Shown here: positions 38,033 to 47,527 of the stretch, one piece after another
Numbering within the stretch: position 1 is the first letter of the stretch
Layout of the letters: each line of letters begins with the position of its first letter
NCBI GenBank assembly: GCA_947589005.1
Contig: CANPZO010000009.1
Coordinates: 1-64,000 of the forward strand
From: an uncultured Clostridia bacterium
GTDB taxonomy: Bacteria > Bacillota > Clostridia > UMGS1883
Reading direction: 5' to 3'
DNA length: 64,000 nucleotides
The notes under the pieces: model-generated
Database searches by the model: none
What the model was told of the DNA's origin: nothing
The model's input: only the letters and a program-made list of their open reading frames with translations
Translations under genes and position numbers: made by a program

Positions 38033-38509
38033 ATGAACATCAACATCGTGTGCGTCGGGAAAATCAAGGAAAAATACTTTAACGAGGCCATAGCCGAGTT
38101 TGAAAAGCGGCTGGGGCGGTTTTGCAATTTCAAAATAACCGAGCTGCCCGACAAAAGAATTCCCGACAACCCCACCCCCGGCCAGGAGCGCGAGGTGCTG
38201 GAGGCCGAGGGGACGGACATTCTGCGCGCAATCGGCAAGGGCGACTACGTCATAGCCCTGTGCGTGGAGGGCAAGCCCCTGTCCAGCGAGGAGTGGGCCG
38301 CAAAAACCGCCGACGTTATGCAGACGCGCTCGACAATAACCTACGTCATCGGCGGCTCTTTGGGCCTTAGCCCCGGGGTAAAGGAGCGGGCGGACTTCCG
38401 CCTGAGCCTCGGCCGCATAACCCTGCCCCACCGCATCGCCCGGCTGGTGCTGACGGAACAGATATACCGCTGCTTCAAGATAAACGCCAACGAAACATAT
38501 CACAAGTAG
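38033..38509 (+). CDS. rlmH: 23S rRNA (pseudouridine-1915-N3)-methyltransferase RlmH
   Basis: A 158-aa SPOUT methyltransferase that methylates pseudouridine 1915 in 23S rRNA helix 69 with S-adenosylmethionine. Seen: NIVCVGKIKEKYF, YVIALCVEGKPLSSEE, TYVIGGSLGLSPGV (knotted cofactor loop), ITLPHRIARLVLTEQIYRCF and the conserved C-terminal YHK. Length is normal. ATG 38033 is preceded by AGGAGAACAGCC. The family A copy 4 terminal repeat begins on the last base of its TAG. Confidence 0.96.
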   Translation: MNINIVCVGKIKEKYFNEAIAEFEKRLGRFCNFKITELPDKRIPDNPTPGQEREVLEAEGTDILRAIGKGDYVIALCVEGKPLSSEEWAAKTADVMQTRSTITYVIGGSLGLSPGVKERADFRLSLGRITLPHRIARLVLTEQIYRCFKINANETYHK

Positions 38510-38827
38510 GGGCTGTAAAAAATGGCGCAGACCGTTCAAGGGCTGTGGTCTTAATTTAAGTGAAATGCGAACATTATACAATCGGTCTTTAAAAATAAAG
38601 TAATGAATTGAAGTAGAAAATCCGCCCTCTCGAGCGGATTTTCCGTCTTTTTATGCCCTTGAACTACGGCCGAAAATCACCCTCGGCGTACCTGTGTACG
38701 CCGTCGGGAGGGCTTTCTCGGCGTCAGGCTTTGCCTGCCGCCTGCGAGAGCTGATTTTCGTCCGTTCTACGCGATTTTTTTGACAGCCCCGTGCTTCAGG
38801 TTACATAGTAGGTTTTTTTACAGCCCC
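38509..38827 (+). repeat. Family A repeat, copy 4 (full length, with a second end)
   Basis: Left end GGGGCTGTAAAAAATGGCGC starts at the rlmH stop. The hairpin is GAAAATCCGC/GCGGATTTTC followed by GTCTTTTT, then the palindromic body, right terminal repeat and tail TTACATAG at 38801-38808. A further ACAGCCCC (38820-38827) lies 8 nt from the stop of the convergent regulator gene, as in copy 1. Confidence 0.85.
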
Positions 38828-38835
38828 TTTGTGTA

Positions 38836-39912
38836 TTATCCGCGTGCTTTTTCAACCCACTCCCGCCAGCGGGCGTCGTCCTGTATCTTTTCATCAACAG
38901 AAGCGGCCACGCAGCGCCAAGGATAATACTCCGGCAGCACCTTGTCCAAGCCGGGGCAATACCTCGCCTGACGGAGAGCCTCGTCAAGAGCGGCGAAGGC
39001 TCCGTCCTTATCTCCGGCGTTCCAGCGGCGGTCGGCCAGGAAGAGATTTTCCCTCGCAAGGAAGGCGCGGATGCGGTTGTCCCTGCCGTAATTGCCACAG
39101 GCAACGGTCTCCGCCACGGAGAGCATCTGCTCAATGCGCCCGGCTGTTTCTTCGGGCGGGGCGCACTCCGCAATTTTGCAGCCGACCATGAGCCGGGCAA
39201 GGGACTCCAAAACCGTCAGCATCGTTTCCTTGTAGGCTAAGACCTTTTCTCCACCGGTGAAAGCCCACAGCCACAAAAGCTCGCGGCAGTCGTCAATGCC
39301 GGGGGCGGTCTCCGCAAGGGCGGCGGCCTTTTCCGTATCGCCGGTGATGGCGTAAAGAGTGATAAGATATCGGACAGCCCGGCGGCGCAGTTCCGGCTCC
39401 AGAGGATTTTTCAACAGCTTCTCGTAGAGAACTATGGCCTCCCGCCACTCGTCACAGCCCCGGTGCCGCTCCACGTCATAGACGTCGAAGCCCTCGGCGT
39501 CCTTCAGATGGCGCTCACCACAGCGAACATAACCGGCATTATACAAAATCTCCGCCAGCATGAGGGTTAGTTTTTCGTTTTCCGGAAACTCCGCCAGCGC
39601 CTCCCTTCCCAGAGCTATGCATCGGGTCATGGAAACATCCTCGCCGTTGTTTTCCCGGTTCATTTTTTCCAGCTTGTCAAAAAGCTCGTCAATTTTGCGC
39701 TGGCGCTCACCGTCACAGCCGAAAAGCCGGTCGATGGACACGCCAAAGCAGTTGGCCAAAGCGGGGATAAGCTCCACATCGGGGTAGCAGGTTCCCACCT
39801 CCCAGCGGGAGACCGCCTGAGCGGTGACCCCCAGGGCGGTGGCCAAGTCCTCTTGGGTCCTACCGCTCCGGCGGCGCAGCTCACGGAGCTGTTCGCCCAA
39901 TTTAACAGTCAT
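38836..39912 (-). CDS. XRE-family regulator with helical-repeat C-terminus
   Basis: A 358-aa protein. N-terminal XRE helix-turn-helix (about 8-62): LGEQLRELRRRSGRTQEDLA, VTAQAVSRWEVGTCYPDVE, VSIDRLFG. The remaining 290 residues are helical and TPR-like, with several AALAE- and LLKNPLEPELRRRA-type repeats, probably sensing a peptide or protein partner. Targets are unknown. The ATG at 39912 follows GGGAGGTTTTATT. It resembles the 48702-50162 gene in layout, and both converge on a family A repeat that follows a housekeeping gene. The promoter (39954-39982) is close to consensus. Confidence 0.8.
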   Translation of the reverse strand: MTVKLGEQLRELRRRSGRTQEDLATALGVTAQAVSRWEVGTCYPDVELIPALANCFGVSIDRLFGCDGERQRKIDELFDKLEKMNRENNGEDVSMTRCIALGREALAEFPENEKLTLMLAEILYNAGYVRCGERHLKDAEGFDVYDVERHRGCDEWREAIVLYEKLLKNPLEPELRRRAVRYLITLYAITGDTEKAAALAETAPGIDDCRELLWLWAFTGGEKVLAYKETMLTVLESLARLMVGCKIAECAPPEETAGRIEQMLSVAETVACGNYGRDNRIRAFLARENLFLADRRWNAGDKDGAFAALDEALRQARYCPGLDKVLPEYYPWRCVAASVDEKIQDDARWREWVEKARG

Positions 39913-39953
39913 AATAAAACCTCCCAAATGTTATTATCCACCGGTGTGATTTT

Positions 39954-39982
39954 ATTGTACCATTCATTCGGGCAAAATTCAA
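39954..39982 (-). promoter_or_regulatory. Sigma-A promoter of the 38836 regulator
   Basis: TTGAAT, 17 nt, TACAAT on the minus strand; TTGAATTT is repeated further upstream (about 39998-40009), a possible operator half-site. Confidence 0.68.
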
Positions 39983-40029
39983 TTATCAATTTGTTGTTTG
40001 AAATTCAACATGGGGTTTATCCCGCGGCG

Positions 40030-40695
40030 CTATTTTTTCTGATAAAACACCTTTTCATCGTCGGTTATGTTCATATAAAAGACCTCGCCGGCGGTGACGC
40101 TGCGCTCCTTCAGGAGCCGGTCCAGCTGTTCCATCGACATACCGGCGGCCTTGAGGCCGCTTTCGCGCACCTTGCCGTCGGCGATAAGAGTGTGGGGCAG
40201 ATGGGTCTGGGTGGGGCTGAGGTTCATGTCCTCACAGGTGAGGGGACGGCTCTGCTCCTTGGGTATGACGGATATCTGGCCGTTGGTCTCAAGCATGGCG
40301 GTGTCCACCTCGGTTATCTGGCTGTAGCCGTTAAGCCTGAGCTGCTCAAGCAAATCGTCCAGACTGACGCGGAGACGGCGCAGGGTCTTGACCTGAATTT
40401 TGCCGTCCTTAATTACAATGGTGGGCCGGCCGGTGATTACCGTGCGGCAGACCTCGCTTTTGAGCACCAGCATGGACAGCAGAAATTCGGCCAAAACAAG
40501 AGTGATTATCGGCACCATTCCGTCCCAGATGGGCTGGCTGCTGTCCTCGATGGGTATGGCGGCAAGGTCGCTTATCATTATGGCGACCACCAGCTCCGAG
40601 GGCTGGAGCTCGCCAAGCTGCCGCTTGCCCATGACGCGCAGGGCCGCGATGACCAAAAAATAAAGTATCAGCGTTCGAAAAAATAAAGTCCACAT
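40030..40695 (-). CDS. DUF421 (YetF-type) membrane protein
   Basis: A 221-aa protein of the DUF421/YetF family. Three N-terminal hydrophobic segments (about 2-20, 32-48 and 58-80) are followed by a cytoplasmic alpha/beta domain (about 90-221). Signatures: VMGKRQLGELQPSELVVAIM, GRPTIVIKDGKI and LRRLRVSLDDLLEQLRLNGY. In spore formers these proteins are linked to membrane or germination functions, but the activity is unknown. The ATG at 40695 follows AAAGGTGCAAGCCA; the frame continues upstream without a ribosome-binding site. Divergent from ygiQ. Confidence 0.82.
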   Translation of the reverse strand: MWTLFFRTLILYFLVIAALRVMGKRQLGELQPSELVVAIMISDLAAIPIEDSSQPIWDGMVPIITLVLAEFLLSMLVLKSEVCRTVITGRPTIVIKDGKIQVKTLRRLRVSLDDLLEQLRLNGYSQITEVDTAMLETNGQISVIPKEQSRPLTCEDMNLSPTQTHLPHTLIADGKVRESGLKAAGMSMEQLDRLLKERSVTAGEVFYMNITDDEKVFYQKK

Positions 40696-40748
40696 TGGCT
40701 TGCACCTTTCCCAAGGTAAAACCGAACAAAGATTGTGCGGCATTTCCC

Positions 40749-40777
40749 TTGACAATCTCGTCTTTTTTGTATACAAT
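40749..40777 (+). promoter_or_regulatory. Sigma-A promoter of ygiQ-folD
   Basis: TTGACA, 17 nt, TACAAT, about 45 nt before the ygiQ start. Confidence 0.82.
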
Positions 40778-40826
40778 AATAATATAACCGATTTTTGCGG
40801 ATTTACTACGGAAAGGAGGCCGCGCC

Positions 40827-42731
40827 ATGGCCTTTCTGCCCATATCGAAGGCCGAAATGGAGGAACGGGGCTGGGATTGGTACGATTTTTTGTTCATTTC
40901 AGCCGACGCATACGTGGATCACCCATCCTTCGGGGCGGCCATACTGAGCCGTCTTTTGGAGGCCGAGGGCTACCGGGTGGCGATATGCCCGCAGCCGGAC
41001 GTGAGCACGCCCGAGTCGCTGACGCGGTACGGGCGGCCAAGGCTGGGCGTGCTGGTCTCCGGCGGGGTCATAGACTCGATGGTGAACCACTACACCGCCG
41101 CCAAAAAGCCCCGAAGCGAGGACGTTTATTCCCCCGGAGGGAAGGCCGGCCTCCGGCCCGACCGGGCCACGATAGTCTACGGCAATCTTGTGCGCCGGGC
41201 TTTTGGCAAAATACCCCTGATCATCGGCGGCACCGAGGCCAGCCTCCGCCGCTTCGCCCACTATGACTACTGGGGCAACAACGTGCGGCGGAGCATAATT
41301 TTTGACAGCCGCGCTGACCTTATCTCCTTCGGCATGGGAGAAAAGAGCATAATAGAAATAGCCGACGCCCTCGCGGAGGGCACGCCGGTGAACCTGCTCA
41401 CCAACATACGGGGCACCTGCTATATCGCGGACAATCCGCCGAAAAACGCGGTACTCCTCCCCGGCTTTGAGGAGGTAAGGGACGACAAGGTCAAATACGC
41501 CGAGGCCGCCAACACGGAATACGCCGAGCAGGACCCCATACGGGGCGCGGCCCTGGCGCAGAGGCACGGGGACAAGTACGTGGTACAAAACCCCATGAGC
41601 CCGCCCCTCACCCGGAGCGAGATGGACCGCATATACGCCCTGCCCTATGAAAGGGCCTGGCACCCGGTATACGACGCAATGGGCGGCATACCGGCCTACA
41701 GCGAGGTAAAGTTTTCCCTGACCAGCAGCCGCGGCTGCTTCGGGAGCTGCTCCTTCTGCGCGATAACCTTCCATCAGGGGCGGATAATCCAGTCCCGCTC
41801 CCACCAGAGCATACTAAACGAGGCGAAAAAATTCATCTGGGACAAGGATTTCAAGGGCTATATCCACGACGTGGGCGGCCCCACGGCCAACTTCCGCTTT
41901 CCGGCCTGCGAAAAGCAGCTTAAAAGCGGCGCCTGCAAGGACAGACAGTGCCTTTATCCCAAAATTTGTCCCAACGCCAAGGTGGACCACGGCGACTATA
42001 TAGAACTGCTGAGGGAACTGAGGGTCCTGCCGGGAGTGAAAAAGGTCTTTGTCAGGAGCGGCATACGCTACGACTACTGCATGGCGGACAGGGACGACGC
42101 CTTTCTTCGGGAGCTGTGCGAACATCACGTCAGCGGCCAGCTCAAGGTGGCTCCGGAGCATATCAGCGACAATGTGCTCCGCTACATGGGCAAGCCGGGA
42201 GTGAACGTATACAACAGGTTTAAGGATAAGTTTTACGAGATAAACCGGGAGCTCGGCAAGGAGCAGTACCTCGTGCCCTATCTGATGAGCAGTCATCCCG
42301 GCAGCACCATAAACGACGCCATAGAGCTGGCGCTATATTTAAAAAGCAATCACATCCACCCCGAGCAGGTGCAGGATTTTTATCCCACGCCGGGGACATT
42401 GAGCACCGCCATGTTCTACACCGGTCTCGACCCCCGAACCATGAAGCGGGTCTACGTGGCCCGCGACCCTCGCGAAAAGGCCATGCAGCGGGCCCTGCTC
42501 CAATGGTCCCGGCCCGAGAACTACGACATCGTGCGGGAGGCCCTCATAAAGGCCAACCGGCGGGACTTGATAGGCTTTGGCGAAAACTGCCTCATCAGGC
42601 CGAAAATAAACGGAGAAAACGAAAGGAGAACAAAAAATGTCAGCACAAATTCTGGACGGAAAGGCCCTGTCGGCAAAAATAAAGGAGGAGCTCCGCGGGG
42701 AGGCCGAGGCTCTGGCCGCAAAGGGCGTTAG
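40827..42731 (+). CDS. ygiQ: YgiQ family radical SAM protein
   Basis: A 634-aa radical S-adenosylmethionine enzyme of unknown reaction. The N-terminal domain (about 1-290) carries [14 protein letters not shown] and [16 protein letters not shown]. The radical SAM core contains the iron-sulfur motif CFGSCSFC at about 311-318, with [11 protein letters not shown] and an extra Cys-rich block ([12 protein letters not shown]) further on. [14 protein letters not shown] lies near the C-terminus. The last 30 residues are a basic Gly/Arg/Lys tail. The C-terminal 95 nt overlap folD in another frame, so the genes are tightly coupled. ATG 40827 follows GGAAAGGAGGCCGCGCC. Confidence 0.92.
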   Translation: MAFLPISKAEMEERGWDWYDFLFISADAYVDHPSFGAAILSRLLEAEGYRVAICPQPDVSTPESLTRYGRPRLGVLVSGGVIDSMVNHYTAAKKPRSEDVYSPGGKAGLRPDRATIVYGNLVRRAFGKIPLIIGGTEASLRRFAHYDYWGNNVRRSIIFDSRADLISFGMGEKSIIEIADALAEGTPVNLLTNIRGTCYIADNPPKNAVLLPGFEEVRDDKVKYAEAANTEYAEQDPIRGAALAQRHGDKYVVQNPMSPPLTRSEMDRIYALPYERAWHPVYDAMGGIPAYSEVKFSLTSSRGCFGSCSFCAITFHQGRIIQSRSHQSILNEAKKFIWDKDFKGYIHDVGGPTANFRFPACEKQLKSGACKDRQCLYPKICPNAKVDHGDYIELLRELRVLPGVKKVFVRSGIRYDYCMADRDDAFLRELCEHHVSGQLKVAPEHISDNVLRYMGKPGVNVYNRFKDKFYEINRELGKEQYLVPYLMSSHPGSTINDAIELALYLKSNHIHPEQVQDFYPTPGTLSTAMFYTGLDPRTMKRVYVARDPREKAMQRALLQWSRPENYDIVREALIKANRRDLIGFGENCLIRPKINGENERRTKNVSTNSGRKGPVGKNKGGAPRGGRGSGRKGR

Positions 42732-43485
42732 GCCCGGTCTGGCGGTCATTATCGTGGGCGATGACCCGGCCAGCCGGGTATATGTGAACAACAAAAAGAA
42801 AGCCTGCGAGGTCTGTTCCATAATGAGCGAGGAATACGCCCTCCCCGCCGAGACCGCCGAGGAGGAGCTTTTGGCGCTGATAGACAAGCTCAACCGCCGC
42901 GACGACATCCATGGCATACTGGTGCAGCTTCCCCTGCCAGAGCACATCGACAGCGAAAAGGTGCTGCTGGCCATAGACTACCGCAAGGACGTGGACGCCT
43001 TTCACCCGGTGAACGTGGGGAAAATAATGATAGGCAGCTTCGACTTTCTGCCCTGCACGCCGGCGGGAGTCATGGAGCTTATACGTCTCACCGGCATAGA
43101 CGTGACCGGCAAGGAGTGTGTCGTGGTGGGCCGCAGCAACATCGTGGGCAAGCCCATGGCCATGCTTCTCCTTCACCAAAACGGCACCGTCACCGTCTGC
43201 CACAGCAAAACCAAAAATCTGGCGGAGGTCTGCCGCAGGGCGGACATCCTCGTGGCCGCCGTGGGCAAGGCGAATTTTATCACGGCGGACATGGTAAAGC
43301 CCGGCGCGGTAGTTATCGACGTGGGCATGAACCGTGTGGACGGCAAGCTTTGCGGGGACGTGAAATTTGACGAGGTCAGCGAGGTCGCCTCGGCCATAAC
43401 GCCGGTGCCCGGCGGCGTGGGGCCCATGACCATCGCCATGCTGATGAAAAACACCGTCAAGGCCGCCGGCCTGAGGCTGAAATAG
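42637..43485 (+). CDS. folD: Methylenetetrahydrofolate dehydrogenase/cyclohydrolase FolD
   Basis: A 282-aa bifunctional enzyme interconverting 5,10-methylene-, methenyl- and 10-formyl-tetrahydrofolate. Seen: [14 protein letters not shown] (catalytic Lys block), [42 protein letters not shown] (NADP site) and [14 protein letters not shown]. Full length. The ATG follows GAAAGGAGAACAAAAA, which lies inside ygiQ. It supplies one-carbon units to thyA and purine synthesis. It is followed by a family D palindrome and then family A copy 5, which belongs to the convergent galE. Confidence 0.96.
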   Translation: MSAQILDGKALSAKIKEELRGEAEALAAKGVRPGLAVIIVGDDPASRVYVNNKKKACEVCSIMSEEYALPAETAEEELLALIDKLNRRDDIHGILVQLPLPEHIDSEKVLLAIDYRKDVDAFHPVNVGKIMIGSFDFLPCTPAGVMELIRLTGIDVTGKECVVVGRSNIVGKPMAMLLLHQNGTVTVCHSKTKNLAEVCRRADILVAAVGKANFITADMVKPGAVVIDVGMNRVDGKLCGDVKFDEVSEVASAITPVPGGVGPMTIAMLMKNTVKAAGLRLK

Positions 43486-43546
43486 TAAAAAAGCTTCGTA
43501 ATCCGGCGGCAAATGGTATCGGCCCTTTTTGTCCGTCATGCTAAGC

Positions 43547-43616
43547 GGCGGGCTGAGGGCAGCCCGCCCTACGGCATAATTTTACGCAACGTAGGGCGGC
43601 TTGCCTTCAAGCCGCC
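43547..43616. repeat. Family D palindromic repeat, copy 2
   Basis: Two hairpins (GGCGGGCTgagggcAGCCCGCC and GGCGGCTTgccttcAAGCCGCC) joined by CTACG...CGTAG, so the whole 70 bp is an imperfect palindrome. It lies downstream of folD and may act as its terminator structure. Confidence 0.65.
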
Positions 43617-43689
43617 GGAAAATTCGTTCGCGTTTAAAAGTACGCGGAAAATGAGAAACACGTAAAACGGTGACGCTGATTTTAACTCG

Positions 43690-43997
43690 CTATGTAACCT
43701 GGAGGCACGGGGGCTGTACAAAAAAATCGCGTAGAACGGACGAAAATCAGCCCGCGCAGACGGCCCCTGCCGTCGAGCAGGCCCTCCCGACGGCGTACAT
43801 AGGTACGCCGAGGGTGATTTTCGTTCGTAGTTCAAGGGCATAAAACAAAAAGAAAAACCGTCTTTTTTTCGTAAAAAGGCGGTTTTTCCACATTAATTCA
43901 TAGTCTTGGTTTTATTGCCGTGTTTATCAATACATAAATTTGCCTTAGATAAAGCCTTTCGGCCCTTGAACGGTCTGCGCCATTTTTTTACAGCCCC
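43690..43997 (-). repeat. Family A repeat, copy 5 (full length)
   Basis: In galE orientation, left end (GGGGCTGTAAAAAAA) 15 nt after the galE stop. The second body hairpin is GACGGC/GCCGTC where other copies have GGCGGC/GCCGCC, a compensatory change. The terminator-like hairpin is AAAAACCGCCTTTTT/AAAAAGACGGTTTTT. With the D repeat it fills the 43486-44012 gap. Confidence 0.86.
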
Positions 43998-44012
43998 TCT
44001 TTTCCATCTAAA

Positions 44013-45026
44013 TCAGTCCAGACCGTTGGGATTGTTCTTTTGCCAGTTCCAGGTGTCGCGGCACATATCCTCGATGGTCTTTTCGGCCACCCAGCCCAGG
44101 CACTCCTTGGCCTTGGAGGGGTCGGAATAGCACTCGGGCACGTCGCCGGCCCTGCGGGGCTGGAACTCATAGGGAAGGTCTATATTGTTGACCTTCATAA
44201 AGCTGTTGACGATGTCCATTACGCTGTAGCCTACGCCGGTGCCAAGGTTTATGGCCTCGGCGCCCTTGTGGGCGGCGGCGTACTCGATGGCCTTGGCGTG
44301 GCCCTTCGCCAAATCCACAACGTGGATGTAGTCCCGGACGCAGGTGCCGTCGGGAGTGGGATAGTCGTTGCCAAAGACGCCCAGCTTAGGCAGCTTTCCG
44401 ATGGCCACCTGAGAGATGTAGGGCATAAGATTGTTGGGGATGCCGTTGGGGTCCTCTCCGATGCGGCCGCTCTCGTGAGCGCCGATGGGGTTGAAATAAC
44501 GGAGCAGCACCACGCTCAGCTCCGGGTCGGCGGCGCAGGCGTCACGGAAAATCTGCTCGCTCATTATCTTCGTCCAGCCATAGGGACTGCTCGTCTTATA
44601 GGCGGGCATATCCTCGGTCAGCGGCACCTTCTCGGGCACGCCGTAAACCGTGGCGGAGGAGGAGAACACAATATTCTTCACATTGTGCTTGGCCATTACC
44701 TCCAGCAGGGTGAGAGTGGAGTCAAGGTTGTTGCGGTAATAGCGGACGGGTATTTTGCAGCTTTCACCCACGGCCTTGAGTCCGGCGAAGTGTATGATGC
44801 AGTCGATGCGGTTTTCGCCGAAAATCTTGTCCATGGCCTCGCCGTCGGTGGCGTCGGCCTCGTAAAACTTAAAGTCTCTGCCGCTTATCTCGCGTATGCG
44901 GTTGAGGGCCTCGGGCTTGGAGTTGCTGTAATTGTCCACGATGATGACATCGTGGCCCAGGGCCAGCAGCTCTATGCAGGTGTGGGAGCCGATGTAACCG
45001 GCGCCGCCTGTGAGCAGTACCTTCAT
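44013..45026 (-). CDS. galE: UDP-glucose 4-epimerase
   Basis: A 337-aa short-chain dehydrogenase/reductase interconverting UDP-glucose and UDP-galactose with bound NAD. Seen: LLTGGAGYIGSHTCIELLA (Rossmann glycine motif), HFAGLKAVGES, SSSATVYG (catalytic Ser region), YGWTKIMSEQI (catalytic Tyr-Lys) and the substrate block NPIGAHESGRIGEDP. Typical length. It provides UDP-galactose for glycans or handles galactose from the GH35 enzyme. The ATG at 45026 follows GAAAGGATGATAGA. It has its own promoter, and family A copy 5 follows its stop. Confidence 0.96.
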   Translation of the reverse strand: MKVLLTGGAGYIGSHTCIELLALGHDVIIVDNYSNSKPEALNRIREISGRDFKFYEADATDGEAMDKIFGENRIDCIIHFAGLKAVGESCKIPVRYYRNNLDSTLTLLEVMAKHNVKNIVFSSSATVYGVPEKVPLTEDMPAYKTSSPYGWTKIMSEQIFRDACAADPELSVVLLRYFNPIGAHESGRIGEDPNGIPNNLMPYISQVAIGKLPKLGVFGNDYPTPDGTCVRDYIHVVDLAKGHAKAIEYAAAHKGAEAINLGTGVGYSVMDIVNSFMKVNNIDLPYEFQPRRAGDVPECYSDPSKAKECLGWVAEKTIEDMCRDTWNWQKNNPNGLD

Positions 45027-45061
45027 ATTCTATCATCCTTTCGGTATTTTTTACTAAGTAT

Positions 45062-45090
45062 ATTATACAATTAATTCCCCGATTTGTAAA
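45062..45090 (-). promoter_or_regulatory. Sigma-A promoter of galE
   Basis: TTTACA, 17 nt, TATAAT on the minus strand; divergent from the proS promoter. Confidence 0.78.
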
Positions 45091-45138
45091 GTGGTTTGAA
45101 GGTAAAATTTTGAATTTCCTCCCGTGCCAAAATAGACC

Positions 45139-45167
45139 TTGACAACATGGGGAAAACGTGGTAAAAT
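45139..45167 (+). promoter_or_regulatory. Sigma-A promoter of proS
   Basis: TTGACA, 17 nt, TAAAAT. A GC-rich palindrome (CCGGGGGACGGGCCCCCGGG, 45182-45201) lies in the leader 23 nt before the start codon; no T-box sequence is recognised. Confidence 0.78.
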
Positions 45168-45223
45168 AGTATGCAACAAATCCGGGGGACGGGCCCCCGG
45201 GAGAAAAATAGGAGTTGATATCG

Positions 45224-46660
45224 ATGGCTGAAGAAAAAAGATTTGTGGAAGAGATTACGCCCATGGATGAGGACTTCGCCCGCTGGTACACCGACATCGT
45301 GACCAAGGCGGACCTTATCGAGTACGCCTCGGTGAGGGGCTGCTGCGTGATACGACCTTACGCTTACGCCATCTGGGAAAATATTCAAAAAACGCTGGAC
45401 GCCATGTTCAAGGCCACCGGCCATGAGAACGTGTATATGCCCATGTTCATCCCCGAAAGCCTGCTCCAGAAGGAAAAGGACCACGTCGAGGGCTTCGCGC
45501 CGGAGGTGGCCTGGGTCACCATGGGCGGCAACGAAAAGCTCCAGGAGCGGCTTTGCGTTCGGCCCACCAGCGAGACCCTTTTCTGCGACCATTACAAGAA
45601 CATAATCCACTCCCACAGGGACCTGCCCAAGCTCTACAACCAGTGGTGCAGCGTCGTCCGGTGGGAAAAAACCACCCGCCCCTTCCTGCGGACAATGGAA
45701 TTTCTCTGGCAGGAGGGCCACACCGCCCACGCCACCGCGGAGGAGGCGCAGGCCGAGACCGAGCGTATGCTCAATGTTTACGCCGATTTTTGTGAAAACT
45801 ACCTGGCCATTCCCGTGGTGAAGGGCCGCAAGACCGAGAGCGAAAAGTTCGCCGGCGCGGTGGCCACCTACACCATAGAAAGCCTTATGCACGACGGCAA
45901 GGCCCTGCAAAGCGGCACCAGCCACAACTTCGGCGACGGCTTCGCCCGGGCCTTCGGCATACAGTACACCGACAAGAACAACACCCTTCAGTACGTGCAT
46001 CAGACCTCCTGGGGCATGACGACGCGGCTCATCGGCGCGATAATCATGGTTCACGGCGACGACAGCGGCCTTGTGCTGCCGCCCCGCATCGCCCCCATCC
46101 AGCTTATGATAATACCCATCGCCATGCACAAAGAGGGCGTGCTGGAAAAGGCTCGGGAGCTTCAGGCCGCCTTGGGAGAGAAATTCAGGGTAAAGCTGGA
46201 CGACAGCGACAAAAATCCCGGCTGGAAATTCAGCGAGTACGAGATGAAGGGCGTTCCTCTGCGCCTTGAGATAGGCCCCAAGGATATAGAGAAGAACAGC
46301 TGCGTGCTTGTGCGCCGCGATACCAGGGAGAAGATTTTCGTTTCGCTTGACGAGCTGGAAAGCAAGGCGGCCAAGGTGCTGGAGGACATCCAAGCCTCCC
46401 TTTACAACAAGGCCCTGGCCCACCGGGAGGAGTGTACCTTCGACGCCCACGATTACGCGGAGTTCAGGGACATCGCCGAAAACAAGCCCGGCTTTATCCG
46501 GGGAATGTGGTGCGGCGACGAAGCCTGCGAGGACAGGATAAAGGCCGATACCGGCGCCACCGCCCGGTGTATGCCCTTTGAGCAGGAGCATATAAGCGAC
46601 AAATGCGTCTGCTGCGGCAAGCCCGCTAAGACCATGGTTTATTGGGGCAAGGCATATTGA
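45224..46660 (+). CDS. proS: Prolyl-tRNA synthetase (short, archaeal/eukaryal type)
   Basis: A 478-aa class II synthetase of the type without the bacterial editing insertion. Motifs: the N-terminal block [28 protein letters not shown] (motif 2 region), [32 protein letters not shown] and [19 protein letters not shown] (motif 3 region). The C-terminal zinc-binding-like domain carries Cys pairs (WCGDEAC, CVCCGKP) and ends in GKAY, the usual carboxylate end of this type. The ATG at 45224 has AGGAG 9 nt upstream. Followed by a strong terminator. Confidence 0.95.
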   Translation: MAEEKRFVEEITPMDEDFARWYTDIVTKADLIEYASVRGCCVIRPYAYAIWENIQKTLDAMFKATGHENVYMPMFIPESLLQKEKDHVEGFAPEVAWVTMGGNEKLQERLCVRPTSETLFCDHYKNIIHSHRDLPKLYNQWCSVVRWEKTTRPFLRTMEFLWQEGHTAHATAEEAQAETERMLNVYADFCENYLAIPVVKGRKTESEKFAGAVATYTIESLMHDGKALQSGTSHNFGDGFARAFGIQYTDKNNTLQYVHQTSWGMTTRLIGAIIMVHGDDSGLVLPPRIAPIQLMIIPIAMHKEGVLEKARELQAALGEKFRVKLDDSDKNPGWKFSEYEMKGVPLRLEIGPKDIEKNSCVLVRRDTREKIFVSLDELESKAAKVLEDIQASLYNKALAHREECTFDAHDYAEFRDIAENKPGFIRGMWCGDEACEDRIKADTGATARCMPFEQEHISDKCVCCGKPAKTMVYWGKAY

Positions 46661-46676
46661 GCCGTTAATTTCGCGC

Positions 46677-46720
46677 CGCGGCGCCGCCATCCTTTTTCGG
46701 CGGCGCCGCGCGTATATTTT
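46677..46720 (+). terminator. proS terminator
   Basis: Perfect 12-bp GC-rich stem CGCGGCGCCGCC/GGCGGCGCCGCG (10-nt loop) followed by CGTATATTTTT. Confidence 0.88.
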
Positions 46721-46753
46721 TGAAATATTTTTCCAATAAATTCAAAAAAATTG

Positions 46754-46782
46754 TTGACAAAACCTCTGCGTAAATGTATAAT
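46754..46782 (+). promoter_or_regulatory. Sigma-A promoter of the DUF805 gene
   Basis: Perfect TTGACA, 17 nt, TATAAT, about 55 nt before the start codon. Confidence 0.88.
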
Positions 46783-46838
46783 TAATATATAGATATTTGT
46801 AAGGCGGTACCGTCTTATATATAAAAAGGAGGATGTTT

Positions 46839-47357
46839 ATGAATCAGTTTCTTAACGCAATGAAGAATTATGCCAACTTCAAGGGCAGGACCGCGAGAAA
46901 GGACGTATGGTTTTATCTGCTGATAGCCATTGCCGTTTCCGCCGTGTGCATCACGGTTTCCATTCTTGTGACCGGCGGCCTCGGCGAGCCCGGCAACCTT
47001 CGTCCCATGGGCATGAGCCCCACCGCCTTCGGCGTATCGCTGGCCATAGTGCTGGTATTCCTTTGCCCCACCGCGGCCATAATCGTGCGCCGGCTCCATG
47101 ACACCGGGCACAGTGCTCTGTGGATATCATTTCTTGTGGCGTTTCTCCTGTGCGGCACCTTTGCCAACGCTCTGGGCAGAGAGGCCGACGGCGCCGTGTT
47201 TGAGATAACCGCCTTTATATTCGGTTTCCTCTCATTCATACTTTTCGTCACAAACTTTATACTTATACTCTGCGCCGACAGCCAGCACGGTGAAAACCAG
47301 TACGGTCCCAACCCCAAGACCAACCCCAAGACCAATACCAAGACCGGCGCACAGTAA
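46839..47357 (+). CDS. DUF805 membrane protein
   Basis: A 172-aa DUF805 (YhaH-like) protein of unknown function. The N-terminal FKGRTARKDVWFYLL motif is diagnostic. Hydrophobic segments are seen at about 24-46, 64-84, 92-110 and 120-142, and RRLHDTGHSALW lies between the second and third. The C-terminus is a short hydrophilic tail of NPKT-type repeats. The ATG at 46839 is preferred: AGGAGG lies 6 nt before it, while an ATG two codons upstream directly abuts that site. A minimal family A derivative follows. Confidence 0.87.
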   Translation: MNQFLNAMKNYANFKGRTARKDVWFYLLIAIAVSAVCITVSILVTGGLGEPGNLRPMGMSPTAFGVSLAIVLVFLCPTAAIIVRRLHDTGHSALWISFLVAFLLCGTFANALGREADGAVFEITAFIFGFLSFILFVTNFILILCADSQHGENQYGPNPKTNPKTNTKTGAQ

Positions 47358-47432
47358 AGAATACTGTAAAAATGTGGAAATCCGCTTGCAAAAGCGGATT
47401 TCCGTCTTTTCTACGAATGATTTTTTACGGCC
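47358..47432 (+). repeat. Minimal family A derivative with terminator hairpin
   Basis: ACTGTAAAAATGTGGAAA starts 5 nt after the DUF805 stop, then the perfect 12-bp hairpin GGAAATCCGCTT/AAGCGGATTTCC (47376-47403) with GTCTTTT, then a decayed right end (TTCTACGAATGATTTTTTAC). It functions as the terminator of the gene. Confidence 0.7.
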
Positions 47433-47457
47433 AATTGCAGGTATCTTTACCGCCCCC

Positions 47458-47486
47458 TTGACAAACCGGCGCCAATGAGTTACAAT
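47458..47486 (+). promoter_or_regulatory. Sigma-A promoter of mrp
   Basis: TTGACA, 17 nt, TACAAT, about 40 nt before the start. Confidence 0.8.
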
Positions 47487-47527
47487 ATAGCTGAATATAC
47501 GAAAAAAGCTGAAAAGGAAGAATGTAT

